Assembly (NCBI GenBank): GCA_004380135.1
Contig: QXCR01000131.1
Location: 18,608 to 82,607, forward strand
Length of the DNA stretch: 64,000 nucleotides
DNA from: Stemphylium vesicarium
Lineage: Eukaryota; Ascomycota; Dothideomycetes; Pleosporales; Pleosporaceae
Direction: 5' to 3'
This document shows, one piece after another, positions 1 through 9,876 of this stretch. The notes beneath the pieces are model-generated. The model saw only the letters and a program-made list of their open reading frames with translations. It had not been told where the DNA came from and did no database searches. Position numbers and translations under genes: made by a program. Position 1 is the stretch's first letter, and every line of letters starts with the position of its first letter.

Positions 1-1583
1 GTATCAGCAAGCCTGAGACGATGGCTCCCCGGCACATCCTAGCGTTCGACCTATAGCAATATGCGTGCAATCCTATATTCCTCCCAGTCGAATGTGGCGG
101 GGCGTTTTAATTAATCGCGTTCCTCAGTCTGATTCGCCCCCATGCTGCGCGATCTGCAGGGTGGTGTATAGTGCAAAGGTAGCTCACCCAATTCGACTAT
201 TGAAAGGCAAATAGAAGGGTCTGAACTAGTGAGATTGGTGCTGAGGCCACAAATGCCCGAGTGATGTCAAAGATCTGTTCCCAATTGGGAGCGACGCTTA
301 CCTGCGCTAGCGCAACATTTGTGGAGTACGTGTGGCTTTGGTCGTCCCAAAGTCGTCTCCAGCCGCTCCACCCACCGTCTTTAGTGGAACCGTTTCTTGG
401 GAACGCTTAGGACGGCTGGGGAAGGCTGCCACACTGACCTTCACGGCTGCATATCGATAGTGTGCCGCTTACAACAGGCGGCTGGCATGTTTGCCTGCGT
501 TGGCAGACCCTAGAACACCCTTAGACTGCTGACCGAGGCTTGTCGCATTCGCGCGAATACCGTGCGAGGAGAACATGGCATTCTTAAACACCAGGAATCG
601 CTGGGCTGGCTGGGTGGTGGATAAGCGCAAACCGAGCGGTTATTAGAATGGCTGGGACGACGCGCACGCCAGATGATATGATTGACGTCACACGGGTTTA
701 AACACTCATCGAGAGCGCATTATCCCGCAACACGATTGGCGCTAGGCATCCGTGTCGACTGGACAATTAATCGTCCATGGTTATTCCCATTGTAGCCTTT
801 CAAGCGGTCAGTGCCACTGTGCCACTGTAAGGCTTCGAAATGGCGACAACAGCGGACGATCATCTGACCCCGCATTCCTCCTTCCTTTCACAGACGCATA
901 TGTACATCAAGATGCCGCAACGAGCGGAATGATAGCGAACCGAGTCAACAAAGTATGTCTTGGTGAGGTTATTCGGCCTCGGCGATCACGATCTCACGAT
1001 GGGCCCTCCGCCGATCCATAGGGTAGTGACGCGCCAGCCGATGATTTAGTCGCCCTCCTACTCACTTCCCGCGTCCTGCTAAGCAGCACAGCACAGTAGA
1101 GCCGCAAGAATCCGGAACTAATCCTCTGTTATGCTTTCCATATGGTCCTCGAGATAACCGAAACTGAATGTGAAGCACTTCGCTTCGATTTGGAGTACCC
1201 GAGACTATGTCATACGGTGGATAACCCCGGATGGCCGTTGCCGCTGCGTCTCTCGATAAGACAAGCGTGAAGTCTTGCATCGTTTCGGCGGAAAAAGCCA
1301 CAGCGCATTATTTCGGCAATGTAGAATCTTGTGTGCCTGCCATACTAGAGTGTTAACATCTCGTCCAGGTTAGCACGGCGCGTTGGCGTCACACGGGTAC
1401 ATTAACGAGAAACGCACGTCCAAATTAAATGAAGAAGAACAGTGCCTTGCCAATGCATTTGTTTTTTGCCGTTGGAAATGTCATCTCGTAATCCCGAAGT
1501 ACGCGAACCGGAGAAATCGACATGGTATCGTGGTCCGTCTCGTTCGTCTATCGCCTGTCTTCCCCTCATTCTCAGCCCGCCAT
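1..1583. other. gene-free stretch at left edge
   Basis: No reading frame here has family similarity, a signal peptide or sensible splice structure. A perfect TGACGTCA (CRE/bZIP palindrome) lies at 683-690 but no gene starts nearby. I see nothing else that I can support. Confidence 0.5.
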
Positions 1584-1908
1584 CTATTTCCCCTCTCCAG
1601 CCCGCTTGACGCCTCCTGCTACATCGTTTGCGCCTTTTTCAATGCTGCTAGAGACATCTGCAACGCCCCTAGCAACCGGCCGACCAGCACTGCCCGTAGC
1701 GCCCTCCAACTGCATCAAGGCATTCAAAATCAGTACATATTTCATATGCAGTTAGTGCGATCTCATTTACCGTCTCACCAACTCCCCTTCCAAGAGCGCC
1801 AACGACACCCCCCAAGGTGTTGGTAACGCCTCCGACTGTATTTCCTACGGTAGAAGTGACAAACTTCACGCCAGAAGTCACACCGCTTTCCTGTTGGCCG
1901 ATGGGCAT
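1584..1908 (-). CDS. small Gly/Val-rich conserved fungal protein, 87 aa
   Basis: Two exons, 1771-1908 and 1584-1709, flank a 61-bp phase-0 intron (GTAAAT...TGCAG). The start at 1908 is in a good AAAATG context and the product begins MPIGQQESGV. The first exon has repeated GNTVGGV/NTLGGVVG motifs, and the second supplies a charged tail ending GGVKRAGEGK. Small fungal proteins with NTVGGV-type amphipathic repeats are common and mostly uncharacterised, so I assign no function. A perfect TGACGTCA lies at 2079-2086, about 170 bp upstream of the ATG, which would fit bZIP (stress) control; that is inference. Read straight through, the intron would give a different Cys-bearing tail. The spliced tail is preferred because it continues the Gly/Val/Ser composition. 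Confidence 0.72.
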
Positions 1909-3040
1909 TTTGTTTGTCAGAACTAGAGTTTGATTGGACGGTCCTTTGGTTTGAAAGCCCGTGTTGATGGTATCTGGTGATCGTAAAGTTTGTTTGGTGC
2001 GGGCTAAGGTAATGAGAACTTGGTGTGAGTCTGTTTCGTCTGTGCTGAATCTCATGCATTTATGCCTCGGTTGGCTGGTGACGTCATGAGGCTTTGCGAC
2101 ACCAGACGCGCGGTGTTTTCAGGAAATCCTGCTCTTTACAATCAAACCTCCCCTTGTGACTCGAAAAGAGCCCTGACATGGCTCACTCCAGGTAGATGAT
2201 GTGCTGTCATCATGGATGGCTGAGTCCTGTCGCAGCCGGCTCTGAACCCCTTCCTTGGATCAGTATCTCGCGAAGACAGCCCAAATGCCGTCCGAAAGAA
2301 CCCAAAGGACTATCTCCTTGTCCCTGGATGGCAGCAACCCCCGCGTACAGCGATCTTGGTACCGCTCGTAGACTCGAAAAATTTCGTAGGCCGTAGGAAT
2401 CGCCCCTTTCAATGCTATGACTGCTTTCTCGCAGGGCGGGCCGGCGCATCTCTTGTGGAGGACATAAGAATGGTCATTGCTTCAAGCCGCTTGATATGTT
2501 GCCACATATTGTATAGATGTAAGAGAAAAGCTCGCCATGGCATTTTCCACGGGCTTGCGAAGGTCACGGGATCGGAGGTCGGGGGTTTGTGGACCCTGCC
2601 CGGGCCGCCTGAGGCACGCGCAATCCACGGAACGCGAGCGCAAATCTAATCCCGCTGCATCATTGGCCAACACCATCTTGTTGCCTGATTCTTGGTCGTC
2701 GCAGGAAGAATCTATTATGAGGATGCGGAGCGTGCTGGCCGTACGGCCGAAACGCGTCGCTAACGGCGACATTCTATCGCCGGTCGTGTCGCGCTTCGAA
2801 AGTATGGTTTGCCTGTAGGCTCGCGAATAAATGATTGACATCCGTTCATCTCATACTAAACCCAGATATCACAGCATAAACATCTTCCCGAGGCTTCAAG
2901 TCTTCTACAAACGTATATCTCCAGAGGAATACGCCCTTCCATTGGCAGTATCACTGGAAGCGAGAGACCAAAACGTTTCCCCATAGTCAGCTCAGCGTCA
3001 CCGAGAAATCACAGTCCACGAGACGTCTAGGACCCAAGCA
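1909..3040. other. intergenic, 1.1 kb
   Basis: Divergent upstream region between the small minus-strand gene and the DUF1757-like gene. A TGACGTCA palindrome is at 2079-2086. Several open frames of 70-119 codons overlap on both strands without family similarity, so I do not call them. Confidence 0.5.
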
Positions 3041-3550
3041 ATGGCTTCTTTCTTCCCACACCCCGTCTACGCCGAAGATCAACCCTACGCGCAAACCATC
3101 CTTTACCTACACGTCGTGCGCGCCTCAGCCATGTCCTTTACGTTTTTCTCGCTGGCCCAGTTCCCTGCCTCTCTCGTCGCAGCGCGCTACCGCAAGGCAC
3201 CAATCGACTACAACACAATACTGGCACGTACACTGAAGACAAGCGGTCGTGGCCTTGTCATTGGAACAGTAGCCGGTGCGGCCATGACATGGGGGCGCAT
3301 GAGGGGTCGGAAAGAGATTGAATGGAAGGATAGATCTTGGAGGATTTTGGAAAACAACGGCGAGGTGAAAACAGATTGGGTTGCACTTGGGGCCGCGAGC
3401 GGAGGTGCGATAGCTGCTTTGGTAGCTGCGCGAAGTGGGAAGATCAATATGGCTGCTGGCAGAGCAGTCTTAGGCGGAACAGGCGCTGGAATGGCGGCTG
3501 GAGTGCCATATATGATCGCCTCGTTTGCGATGGGAAGAAAGTCCGCTTGA
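3041..3550 (+). CDS. DUF1757-like membrane protein, 169 aa
   Basis: A single exon encodes a 169-residue protein with a conserved-looking N-terminus (MASFFPHPVYAEDQPYAQ), a hydrophobic segment near residues 28-47 (SFTFFSLAQFPASLVAAR) and glycine/alanine-rich membrane-prone segments at about 70-85 and 113-160. I recognise the overall pattern as the fungal DUF1757 family, whose function is not established. The Gly-rich hydrophobic repeats resemble inner-membrane channel or complex I accessory proteins, but that is only a resemblance. The ATG follows a CAAGCA leader and is the first in frame. The neighbouring RiPP cluster is probably unrelated, as this looks like a conserved single-copy gene. Confidence 0.82.
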   Translation: MASFFPHPVYAEDQPYAQTILYLHVVRASAMSFTFFSLAQFPASLVAARYRKAPIDYNTILARTLKTSGRGLVIGTVAGAAMTWGRMRGRKEIEWKDRSWRILENNGEVKTDWVALGAASGGAIAALVAARSGKINMAAGRAVLGGTGAGMAAGVPYMIASFAMGRKSA

Positions 3551-4051
3551 ACAGCGAGATGGAGGGAAAGTATTTGTGTTCGATGGGGCAAAGCGTCGCA
3601 CTCGATCGCTGGATGTCCTCAGAGCGAGGAAGCGGATCACTTTCGCCAGTGGATGTGCTGGGAGTGTCACGATTTGGGGTCTCTACTGCTCCTGCTCTTC
3701 ACCTCCTCGCGATTACTCATCTCAGCGAGCTACGCCTATCTAGGCTAGCCTTGCTGACGGTCACTCACCTATATAAACTTTCCATAGCATCCGCAATACA
3801 ACCTCAGTTCAATCCTTCAATTCTTCCCGCACTGCTTACACTAACCTTCACAGGGAGTGAGTGCACTTGTCTTATCTCTCTACATGCAGGTCTTGATCGT
3901 TAATCGCTTTTTATTCATCTCTCTGCTATGATCCTGTGTTGTCTACCATTCGCTCTTCTTCCTTATCATCATTCTCCTCCTACATGTACCGCGTGTATCC
4001 GTTTCTTTGCCTTGGATTGCCTCAGCCCTAGCAGACGAACCTGCAGCCAGC
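3551..4051. other. intergenic, with orphan promoter-like TATATAAA
   Basis: Between the DUF1757-like gene and the 3' end of the RiPP precursor. TATATAAA at 3770-3777 is followed by a pyrimidine-rich stretch and a CACAG at about 3850, which looks like a plus-strand promoter and leader. The only ATG frame it could serve (near 3928, about 53 codons, Cys-rich) overlaps the precursor antisense and is not convincing. Confidence 0.4.
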
Positions 4052-4428
4052 TTAGGACACTGGGGCATCTTCGAACTAAAAGCCGTTAGATTAGCTCCGA
4101 AAATGTGCTAGGGTGAATGATACATCTTTGTAGCTGTATCCAAGACCTTCGCGCTTTTCAACGGGCGCGTCTTCGAAGTCTTTGTAACTGTAGCCGAGAC
4201 CTTCGCGCTTCTCCACTGGAGCATCTTCGAAGTCTTTGTAGCTGTAGCCAAGACCCTCTCGCTTCTCAACGGGAGCGTCTTCAAACTAAACCTTGTTAGC
4301 GACTCCGATGGAAACAGTTCGTTCATCATTTAACTAACGTCCTTGTAGCTATACCCAAGACCCTCCGGCTTAGGCTTGGGTGCAGGAGCGGCCACGGCAA
4401 AGACGGCGACAATGGTGCTGAAGTGCAT
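4052..4428 (-). CDS. RiPP precursor with four Kex2-flanked repeat cores (UstA-like), 91 aa
   Basis: Three exons, 4339-4428, 4124-4285 and 4052-4075, are joined by 53-bp and 48-bp phase-0 introns with clear branch sites (GCTAACA; TCTAACG) and TTTAG acceptors. The start at 4428 gives a short signal peptide (MHFSTIVAVFAVAA). Then come four copies of an 18-residue unit made of EGLGYSYKD and FEDAPVEKR; the last ends FEDAPVS. Lys-Arg pairs at residues 38-39, 56-57 and 74-75 are Kex2/KexB-type sites. The first copy is preceded by KPKP instead of KR. This is the plan of UstA/PhomA-type precursors: leader plus identical Tyr-containing cores between KR sites. The core is probably within GLGYSYKD. Two UstY-family genes and a tyrosinase follow immediately, which strongly supports the call. 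The peptide is not one I recognise, and its activity is unknown. Confidence 0.88.
4124..4368 (-). repeat. 54-nt tandem repeat array encoding the RiPP cores
   Basis: Each 54-nt unit encodes FEDAPVEKR followed by EGLGYSYKD. Exon 2 is exactly three units (162 nt), and a fourth core lies at the end of exon 1. The peptides are identical between units, with only a few synonymous changes at DNA level. Both introns interrupt at the same place in the unit, between KD and FED. Confidence 0.85.
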
Positions 4429-5157
4429 TTTGGAAGATACTTCTGAGATCGAAAACCTTGGTGAGAAGAGATTGAAGACTGCTCTGTTAATAGTGGTGAA
4501 GAAAAAGCCGTCCAAGCTGTCTGCACTACCACAGATAAATGCTCAGGTTCAGGGCTCTTCTCGTAACTGCGAGTTGGGTTTTCCGGACCGAACCGTAACT
4601 GGAATGCCTATGCTGACGGGAAGTAATTGGCATGTTCGGCTCGGAAAGGAATGACATCGGTTAAAGCGCATTGCGGAATCCCCTTATCGTCATGGAATTG
4701 ACTCCATCCGGATCTAAAACCTAATCCGGGATCCGGAAGTTGCGGAGTCCCTCTACCACCAACATTTCTCGCGGACTAGAATATGCTCACCTGGGATGAG
4801 GGCAGATTTGTGGGACTGTTGTCGGAAAAAAGACCGGACCCAGTTCCTGGAATTTACGTCAGGCTCATCCGAGGCGCCTCATCTTGCGTATCCAGGGTGA
4901 AGGAACTAAGGGTTGTGAATGTCTAGTTTACTATTGGATGCATCGCAATACCACTCTGCCGTCTCTTTTCTCCTAAAATGGACAAGTAATAGTGTTAGCC
5001 ATCTTCATCACGTGATTTCGCGCTGTCTAATTTCATCCCATGACACATGATTTACGCGAGGAGAGAATCATGCGTAGAACGTAGAAGTCGATATCGCAAC
5101 TTGAATGAGCCTTAATCTAACTAAAACAAACGTCACGTATGTAACATGGTTGATTCT
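4429..5157. promoter_or_regulatory. upstream region of RiPP precursor with CGG-rich elements
   Basis: 729 bp between the precursor ATG and the 3' end of the UstYa gene. It contains CCGGACCGAACCG at 4583-4595 and GTTCGGCTCGG at 4634-4644, which resemble elements in the UstYa/UstYb divergent promoter (6348-6360 and 6484-6496). CGG half-sites are the usual targets of Zn2Cys6 factors, so these are candidate cluster-specific sites by inference. Confidence 0.4.
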
Positions 5158-6101
5158 CTAGAAATGGTCATGTTCAGAATGAGACGGGAATCCCAACTTC
5201 CACGCTGCCTCTTGTTCTCTCAAATCCTTCATGTCGGGAGGGATGGGCGTCTCCTTGCTTTTGCGCCGCAGCTTTTGATACAGGCCATAATAATTCCTGT
5301 CGTATAGATGCCCGTGAGATTGTCTCCAATCAGCCAATGTATCGAAATCCCAGCATTTCTCAGTTTGAATGAAATCGGGTACTGGGGCCGGATGTCCTTC
5401 GATCCAGACATATGGTATCACCTGAAGATTTGGCTGACACATCAATCCTTCCAAGAGAATAAACATACAATGATCGACGTGGGTTTTCCAAAGAGGGGAG
5501 TCCTTTTCGCCGTAGTAATCCGAGTGAATCTCTTTGCGCAAAACGTCTAAGCAGTGGATTTTGTGCTCAACGTCTGCGAATCCGGCATAATGACCTTTTC
5601 CAAACCCCATTTCCTCAGGCATGAGGACTGCATATTCAGGGTCATTCCCCATCTTTAGTACGTCTTCCTTCGTCATCGGATAGAGATATGTTTGCGTCAC
5701 GCGGTCCCATGCAGCATCCACTTCTGGACTAGGCTTGCCTCTGAACTCGGAGGCATTTGGGCCTAGCCCTAGAGTTGCGTGAATAGCCTTATGTTCGGCC
5801 ATTGTAATTTTGAATCGGTCGTGCAGTGGTGCTGTGATGGATTGTTAGTGTTTCCATCGTCTATAACTGAATCAATCAACCTACAATATGCCCATGTCAT
5901 TCTGATGCAGTCGTTGAACGTTATACGTTTTTGAAAGGAGAGGCCAAATGTAAGAATGTTTGTGAATCCGAGGAGTATCAATAGCAAGTCTCTCCAAAGA
6001 AGCTGTCGGAACCACATGCTTGGAGTCAATGTGGAGCGACTGCGCGCGTTCCAAGTGGACTTCTCACTAGAAGGGATCAAAAACTCTTTGTCGGAATCCA
6101 T
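5158..6101 (-). CDS. UstYa-family (DUF3328) oxidase, 282 aa
   Basis: Exons 5927-6101 and 5158-5831 flank a 95-bp intron (GTATAA...CTAACAATCCATCACAG). The N-terminus is cytosolic, with one membrane anchor at about residues 34-56 (rich in Leu/Ile). The catalytic part has FRGKPSPEVDAAWDRV and the two HxxHC signatures of the family, HKIHC and HVDHC, then a conserved stretch ending in CWDFDTLADW. UstYa-type proteins make oxidative cross-links or hydroxylations on fungal RiPP cores in the secretory pathway. Here the gene sits about 730 bp upstream of the precursor on the same strand and divergently from a second family member. A second ATG, in exon 2, would omit the membrane anchor and is less likely to be the start. 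Both HxxHC motifs are intact, so the protein looks functional. Confidence 0.88.
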
Positions 6102-6658
6102 TATTACGACTTCGACCTTGCGACCTGGTACCAGGTCAGTGACTCTCTGCCACTTCCTTCCCTTCTGCTCTAAGAGAGGAATCAGTCTACCGACCTTGAT
6201 TTCAATTTGGTGACGGCCTCAGAATATTATCGATGGAATTTCGTCCAGAATTAAGTTCGATGTGAATTGATTTTTCACTCCATATGTCAACACTGAGAAG
6301 CGTCCAACCCGGTCAACAATTTTGGTGTTGCTTAGGCTCGAGGCACTCGGACCGGCTCGGAGAGAGAGATGAAGAGAATTTCGGAAAAGCTTTCGGCAAA
6401 CGCGAAGTCAGGCGATGCAAAGAGAGACAGAAACGGAGATGTCGAGCATATGACCTGATCTCAACCATGGTACTGAACCGGTTCGGACCGGCTCGGGCCA
6501 CTCCAGCCAGATCTGACACGGGCTCGCGATATCGCACCGGAACTGTAGGTTGTTGGCTCATAGATCCACAGTCTGGCCTCGGAACATCTCTGAATCCCTT
6601 CTGTCAACGAAATCGCCGAGCTACCATTATCGATTTTTTTGGTAACCGATAACATTTC
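6102..6658. promoter_or_regulatory. divergent promoter of the two UstY genes
   Basis: 557 bp separating the two UstY genes. It contains a perfect 16-bp palindrome (GACCTGGTACCAGGTC) at 6122-6137, only 21 bp upstream of the UstYa ATG. It also has two exact copies of CGGACCGGCTCGG at 6348-6360 and 6484-6496. The direct repeats look like regulator sites shared with the precursor upstream region. Confidence 0.5.
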
Positions 6659-7469
6659 ATGGCGGGTCTCAACATTCCCATTGCTAGCCAGTCGTCGAAT
6701 CGATTTGCCATTATGTCTTCTCCCAGAACTCTCAAATTCCTCATCTGGACGCCCATGATCATAATCACAATCGTTGCGCTATCGATATCATACCATCATG
6801 CTTCACCGAGCCTCGCCTTTCTCCGGGTTGGATGCCTCCCTTCTTCTCACGAGCACAAACATACTGGGCATGGCGAAGAGACAGTGGTAACTCACTTTCA
6901 ACATATGAGAGAAATGGAAGATTTCGGAGAAGCTGGCGATCGGATTTGGCATTCACAGCTCCTACCACCGAAAGGCGGCTTTTTGTGGGTGGAAACAAAT
7001 AGCACGGAAGACATTGTGGGAGCTGAAGGATGGGGAGTAACCATGTTTCATGCGCTCCACTGTTTGCAGATGATCCGGGAGGTATTCAAATCAACAATGT
7101 CACCAGAGCACGCATTCGACCATGCAATGCCTGGTCATCCTCCGGCACACCATGACCCTAAGCATGCTACACATTGCCTCGCATACTTGTACCAGGTAAG
7201 CAAGCAAAGCATCAATCACATTGCGCAAAGAACGATCATTAAGGAAAACCCAGGTCATCACTTGTGGCGGTGATGGGACGATAGAGCCGCCCCAACGGAG
7301 GTACGACGCACAAGGGAGAACGATAGAGTGGGTTGTGAATGGTGCTGGTCTTCACCACCAATGTCGAAATACGAAGCCGTTGTGGGATGCAGTGCTAGCA
7401 TCGGAAAAGAAGTCGTTTGAGTTAATGGATTGGAGGATGGGGGATACGGTCTGGAGTGCATTCGAATAG
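6659..7469 (+). CDS. UstYb-type (DUF3328) oxidase, 250 aa
   Basis: Exons 6659-7195 and 7254-7469 flank a 58-bp phase-0 intron (GTAAGC...CCCAG). A membrane anchor lies at about residues 28-46 (FLIWTPMIIITIVALS). The catalytic region has two HxxHC motifs, HALHC and HATHC, and after the intron VITCGGDGTIEPP, matching the conserved Cys/Asp region of DUF3328 proteins. It differs enough from the UstYa gene to be a separate subfamily, as in ustiloxin-type clusters that use two such enzymes. The downstream ATG at 6713 is an alternative start that would still keep the anchor. The tyrosinase follows 334 bp away on the same strand. Likely role: oxidative cyclisation or processing of the precursor core in the ER/Golgi. 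Confidence 0.87.
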
Positions 7470-7803
7470 GAGCTGTTACCGGCGGAGGCCAGGGAAGCCT
7501 GTTTTATCAAAGTAGCTGTCCTGAGGGCGTGTCGAAGTAGTGTTTCAATGCCACGATCAATCCAGAATTTCTCTAGACGTGTCACCCAAAAAGTATCGCC
7601 CCAAAAAGTATCGCATGCAATCTCGGATGTGCGCGCATGAGTGATAGTCTCGGAATCAAAAAGGCGGTACTACGGAAGTCCGGGCCAGTTCCGAATCTCT
7701 AAGAACTGGCACGATTCAATCTAAGTCTTTCTCCATAATCCAGTCATAGCACCAGAGCATAGCTTTAGTTGATTGCGAAGCATACGGTAATAACAAAACA
7801 ACA
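7470..7803. other. intergenic upstream of tyrosinase
   Basis: 334 bp. It contains CTCGGAATC near 7651 and TCCGGGCC near 7679, weakly resembling the CGG elements of the cluster. The tyrosinase leader ends ACAAAACAACAATG, a good start context. Nothing else seen. Confidence 0.4.
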
Positions 7804-9370
7804 ATGCTACTTCTCCTACTATTATTTTCTAGCCTTGTCGAAGCCATTTTCCCCGTTGTTGGCTGCCATCGCGGTCACGACTGGAATACTGGCGAGAGGC
7901 CCATGCGATTACCCATAGATGATTTTGCAAAGTCTGGGCCACCTTTTGATCTCTTCATACTTGCGCTTAGTACCTTACAAGGCCGTAGTCAAAGCAATCC
8001 TTTGTCTTACTTCCAGATAGCAGGTATATAGAGTTTCTTCACAAAAGGCTATAGATCTAATGCGAGACTAGGGATTCATGGTTACCCCTCGATACCTTGG
8101 GATGATGTGAATGGTGAAGGAATTTATCCTGGCTACTGCCCACATGAATCGGTGCTTTTCCCGACATGACATCGGGTATATATGGCTCTTTTCGAGGTAT
8201 GACAGAATATTGCGTGTGAAGTTGCAAGATTGTTCTAACCAATTGCAGCAAGTTATAGTCGGCATTGCCAGCGACGTCGGCATTGCCAGCGACGTTGCAA
8301 AAGCATACCCTCTATCAATCCGTACCCGATACGAAGGTGCAGCAAAGACTTTGAGGGTTCCCTACTGGGATTGGATTCGGAGTCCCAAGCTACCATTCGT
8401 CGCCACAATTCCACAAATCGAGATTTACTCACCACGAGGCCATGAAATGATCGACAACCCTCTCTTCAATTACACATTTCACCCAGGTGTGGAAGGGAAC
8501 AGATTTCCGCAAGCCTCCTCGGTATGGTATCATTTCATGATCATTCTTTTGGCGATTGCGATGACAAATGCTAAACATGAGTTTAGGTGGCACATCTCCC
8601 GCGGACTGTCCGCTGGTATGATGAGAGGACACAAGAAAGCAACCAAGAACGTGCCAACAAAGCTTTGAATGCTCGGGCTCCGTTGTATGTCTCCTTTCAT
8701 GCATTCGTTTTCTTCGAACCGAGGCGATGCTAATGCAGATTGCAGAATTCTGGCGACTACCTACAAGTTGTTCACACACATCTCCAACTTCAACCAGTTC
8801 GCTTGTATGAAAGCGCGGGTAGATCCTCTAGCCAACATCGAATTGTTGCATAACACAGTACACAATGCTGCTGGGGGCGAGAACAGCCACATCAAACACA
8901 CTGAGTTCGCTGCATTTGATCCTCTTTTCTTTCTTCACCATGTGTAAGCTCGTGATAACCCTAGTCTCGATTTTTTACAGCCTCTAACATTATCTGCTAG
9001 AAATATAGATAGGGTGTTCGCTCTCTGGCAGGCGGTCAATCCCAGAAGCTTTCTACAAGACGAAGAAAACACGTTTGGCACCTACGTAACACCTCCGGGA
9101 TTCGTCAACACTCTTGATACAGGTACGTAATTCTTGGCCTATTACGGAGAGCGTCAAATGAATGATAGCGCATTCTTAGACCTAGCACCTTTCCACCGTG
9201 ATACTTCAGGCGTCATGTGGACGTCTAGTGGAGCTTGGAAAACATCGACATTTGGATATACATACCCAGAACTGATTGACTGGAACACCACGTCGGAAGA
9301 ACTAGCGCACCATGTTCGACGATATTTGGAAGAAGTCTATTTTTCGCGAATTCCCGGGGCAAGAGCTTGA
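7804..9370 (+). CDS. UstQ-like tyrosinase interrupted by an in-frame TGA (possible pseudogene)
   Basis: Seven exons: 7804-8023, 8072-8196, 8249-8521, 8587-8684, 8746-8943, 9001-9122 and 9180-9370, with introns of 48-65 bp. A signal peptide (MLLLLLLFSSLVEA) opens the protein. CuA histidines are in AGIHGYP, CPHESVLFPT and the following HR. CuB histidines are in LLHNTVHN and FLHHVNIDR. FGYTYPELIDW near the end is typical of fungal tyrosinases of RiPP clusters. Codon 8167-8169 is TGA exactly where the family has Trp (FPT-W-HR), so translation would stop after roughly 100 residues. No splice alternative removes it without losing copper ligands. The remaining exons keep frame and all copper ligands, so the break looks recent. 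An exact 18-bp tandem duplication at 8258-8293 adds six residues. In ustiloxin-type pathways this enzyme oxidises tyrosine in the core. Confidence 0.82.
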
Positions 9371-9876
9371 TTATCAACATCCATATGACTCCGCCGATCT
9401 TACGCAACATCAACCGTCTTATGCAATACAATCCTGTCGCACGGTAGGGTGCGGGTATTACGGATAGAAAAATCAGGAAAGAGTGCATGTTGTATTGAAT
9501 GTAGCATCCTAGCTGAACATATATAAAGGTCATCGCGCGGCGTTATTAGTAACAAGGTTTCCGACAGCGCTTGGCCTGCGACAAATCCAGACTATCAAGG
9601 GGAACTCAAATCCCCTTACTAAAATACAAAAGAGCTGCATTAGATAGAACGCAGAAGTGTTACATGTACAGGTCTTCGCATCATCGCCACCATAACTTCT
9701 TCCATTGTCGCCCAAAGCTACCATACCATGTCGCAGCACTTTCCACATAGTGACTAACGGCAAGATCAATACCTATTGTGATCCATGCAAAGATGCCATC
9801 CTCTAGCTTGTCCCCCAGCAGCATGTATTGCACCATTGGGTCGGAAATTTTGGCCTCTGCTATGATCACTGCATCC
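9371..9876. other. intergenic between tyrosinase and transposon
   Basis: A minus-strand open frame runs out of the transposon edge to about 9681 (ending GRQWKKLWWR). It could be the tail of a gene cut by the transposon, see findings, but no family was recognised. Nothing else seen. Confidence 0.35.

Noticed and set aside
3928..4090. Possible 53-residue Cys-containing peptide downstream of TATATAAA at 3770
   Set aside because: It overlaps the RiPP precursor antisense, lacks a clean signal-peptide cleavage site and has no independent support.
8072..8196. Alternative splicing of tyrosinase exon 2 to avoid the TGA
   Set aside because: No GT...AG pair skips 8167-8169 while keeping the CuA histidines and the frame, so the stop is reported as real.
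9868..9876. Target-site duplication of the hAT element
   Set aside because: The eight bases left of the element (CTGCATCC) and right of it (CTCTCCGT) do not match, so no duplication is claimed.
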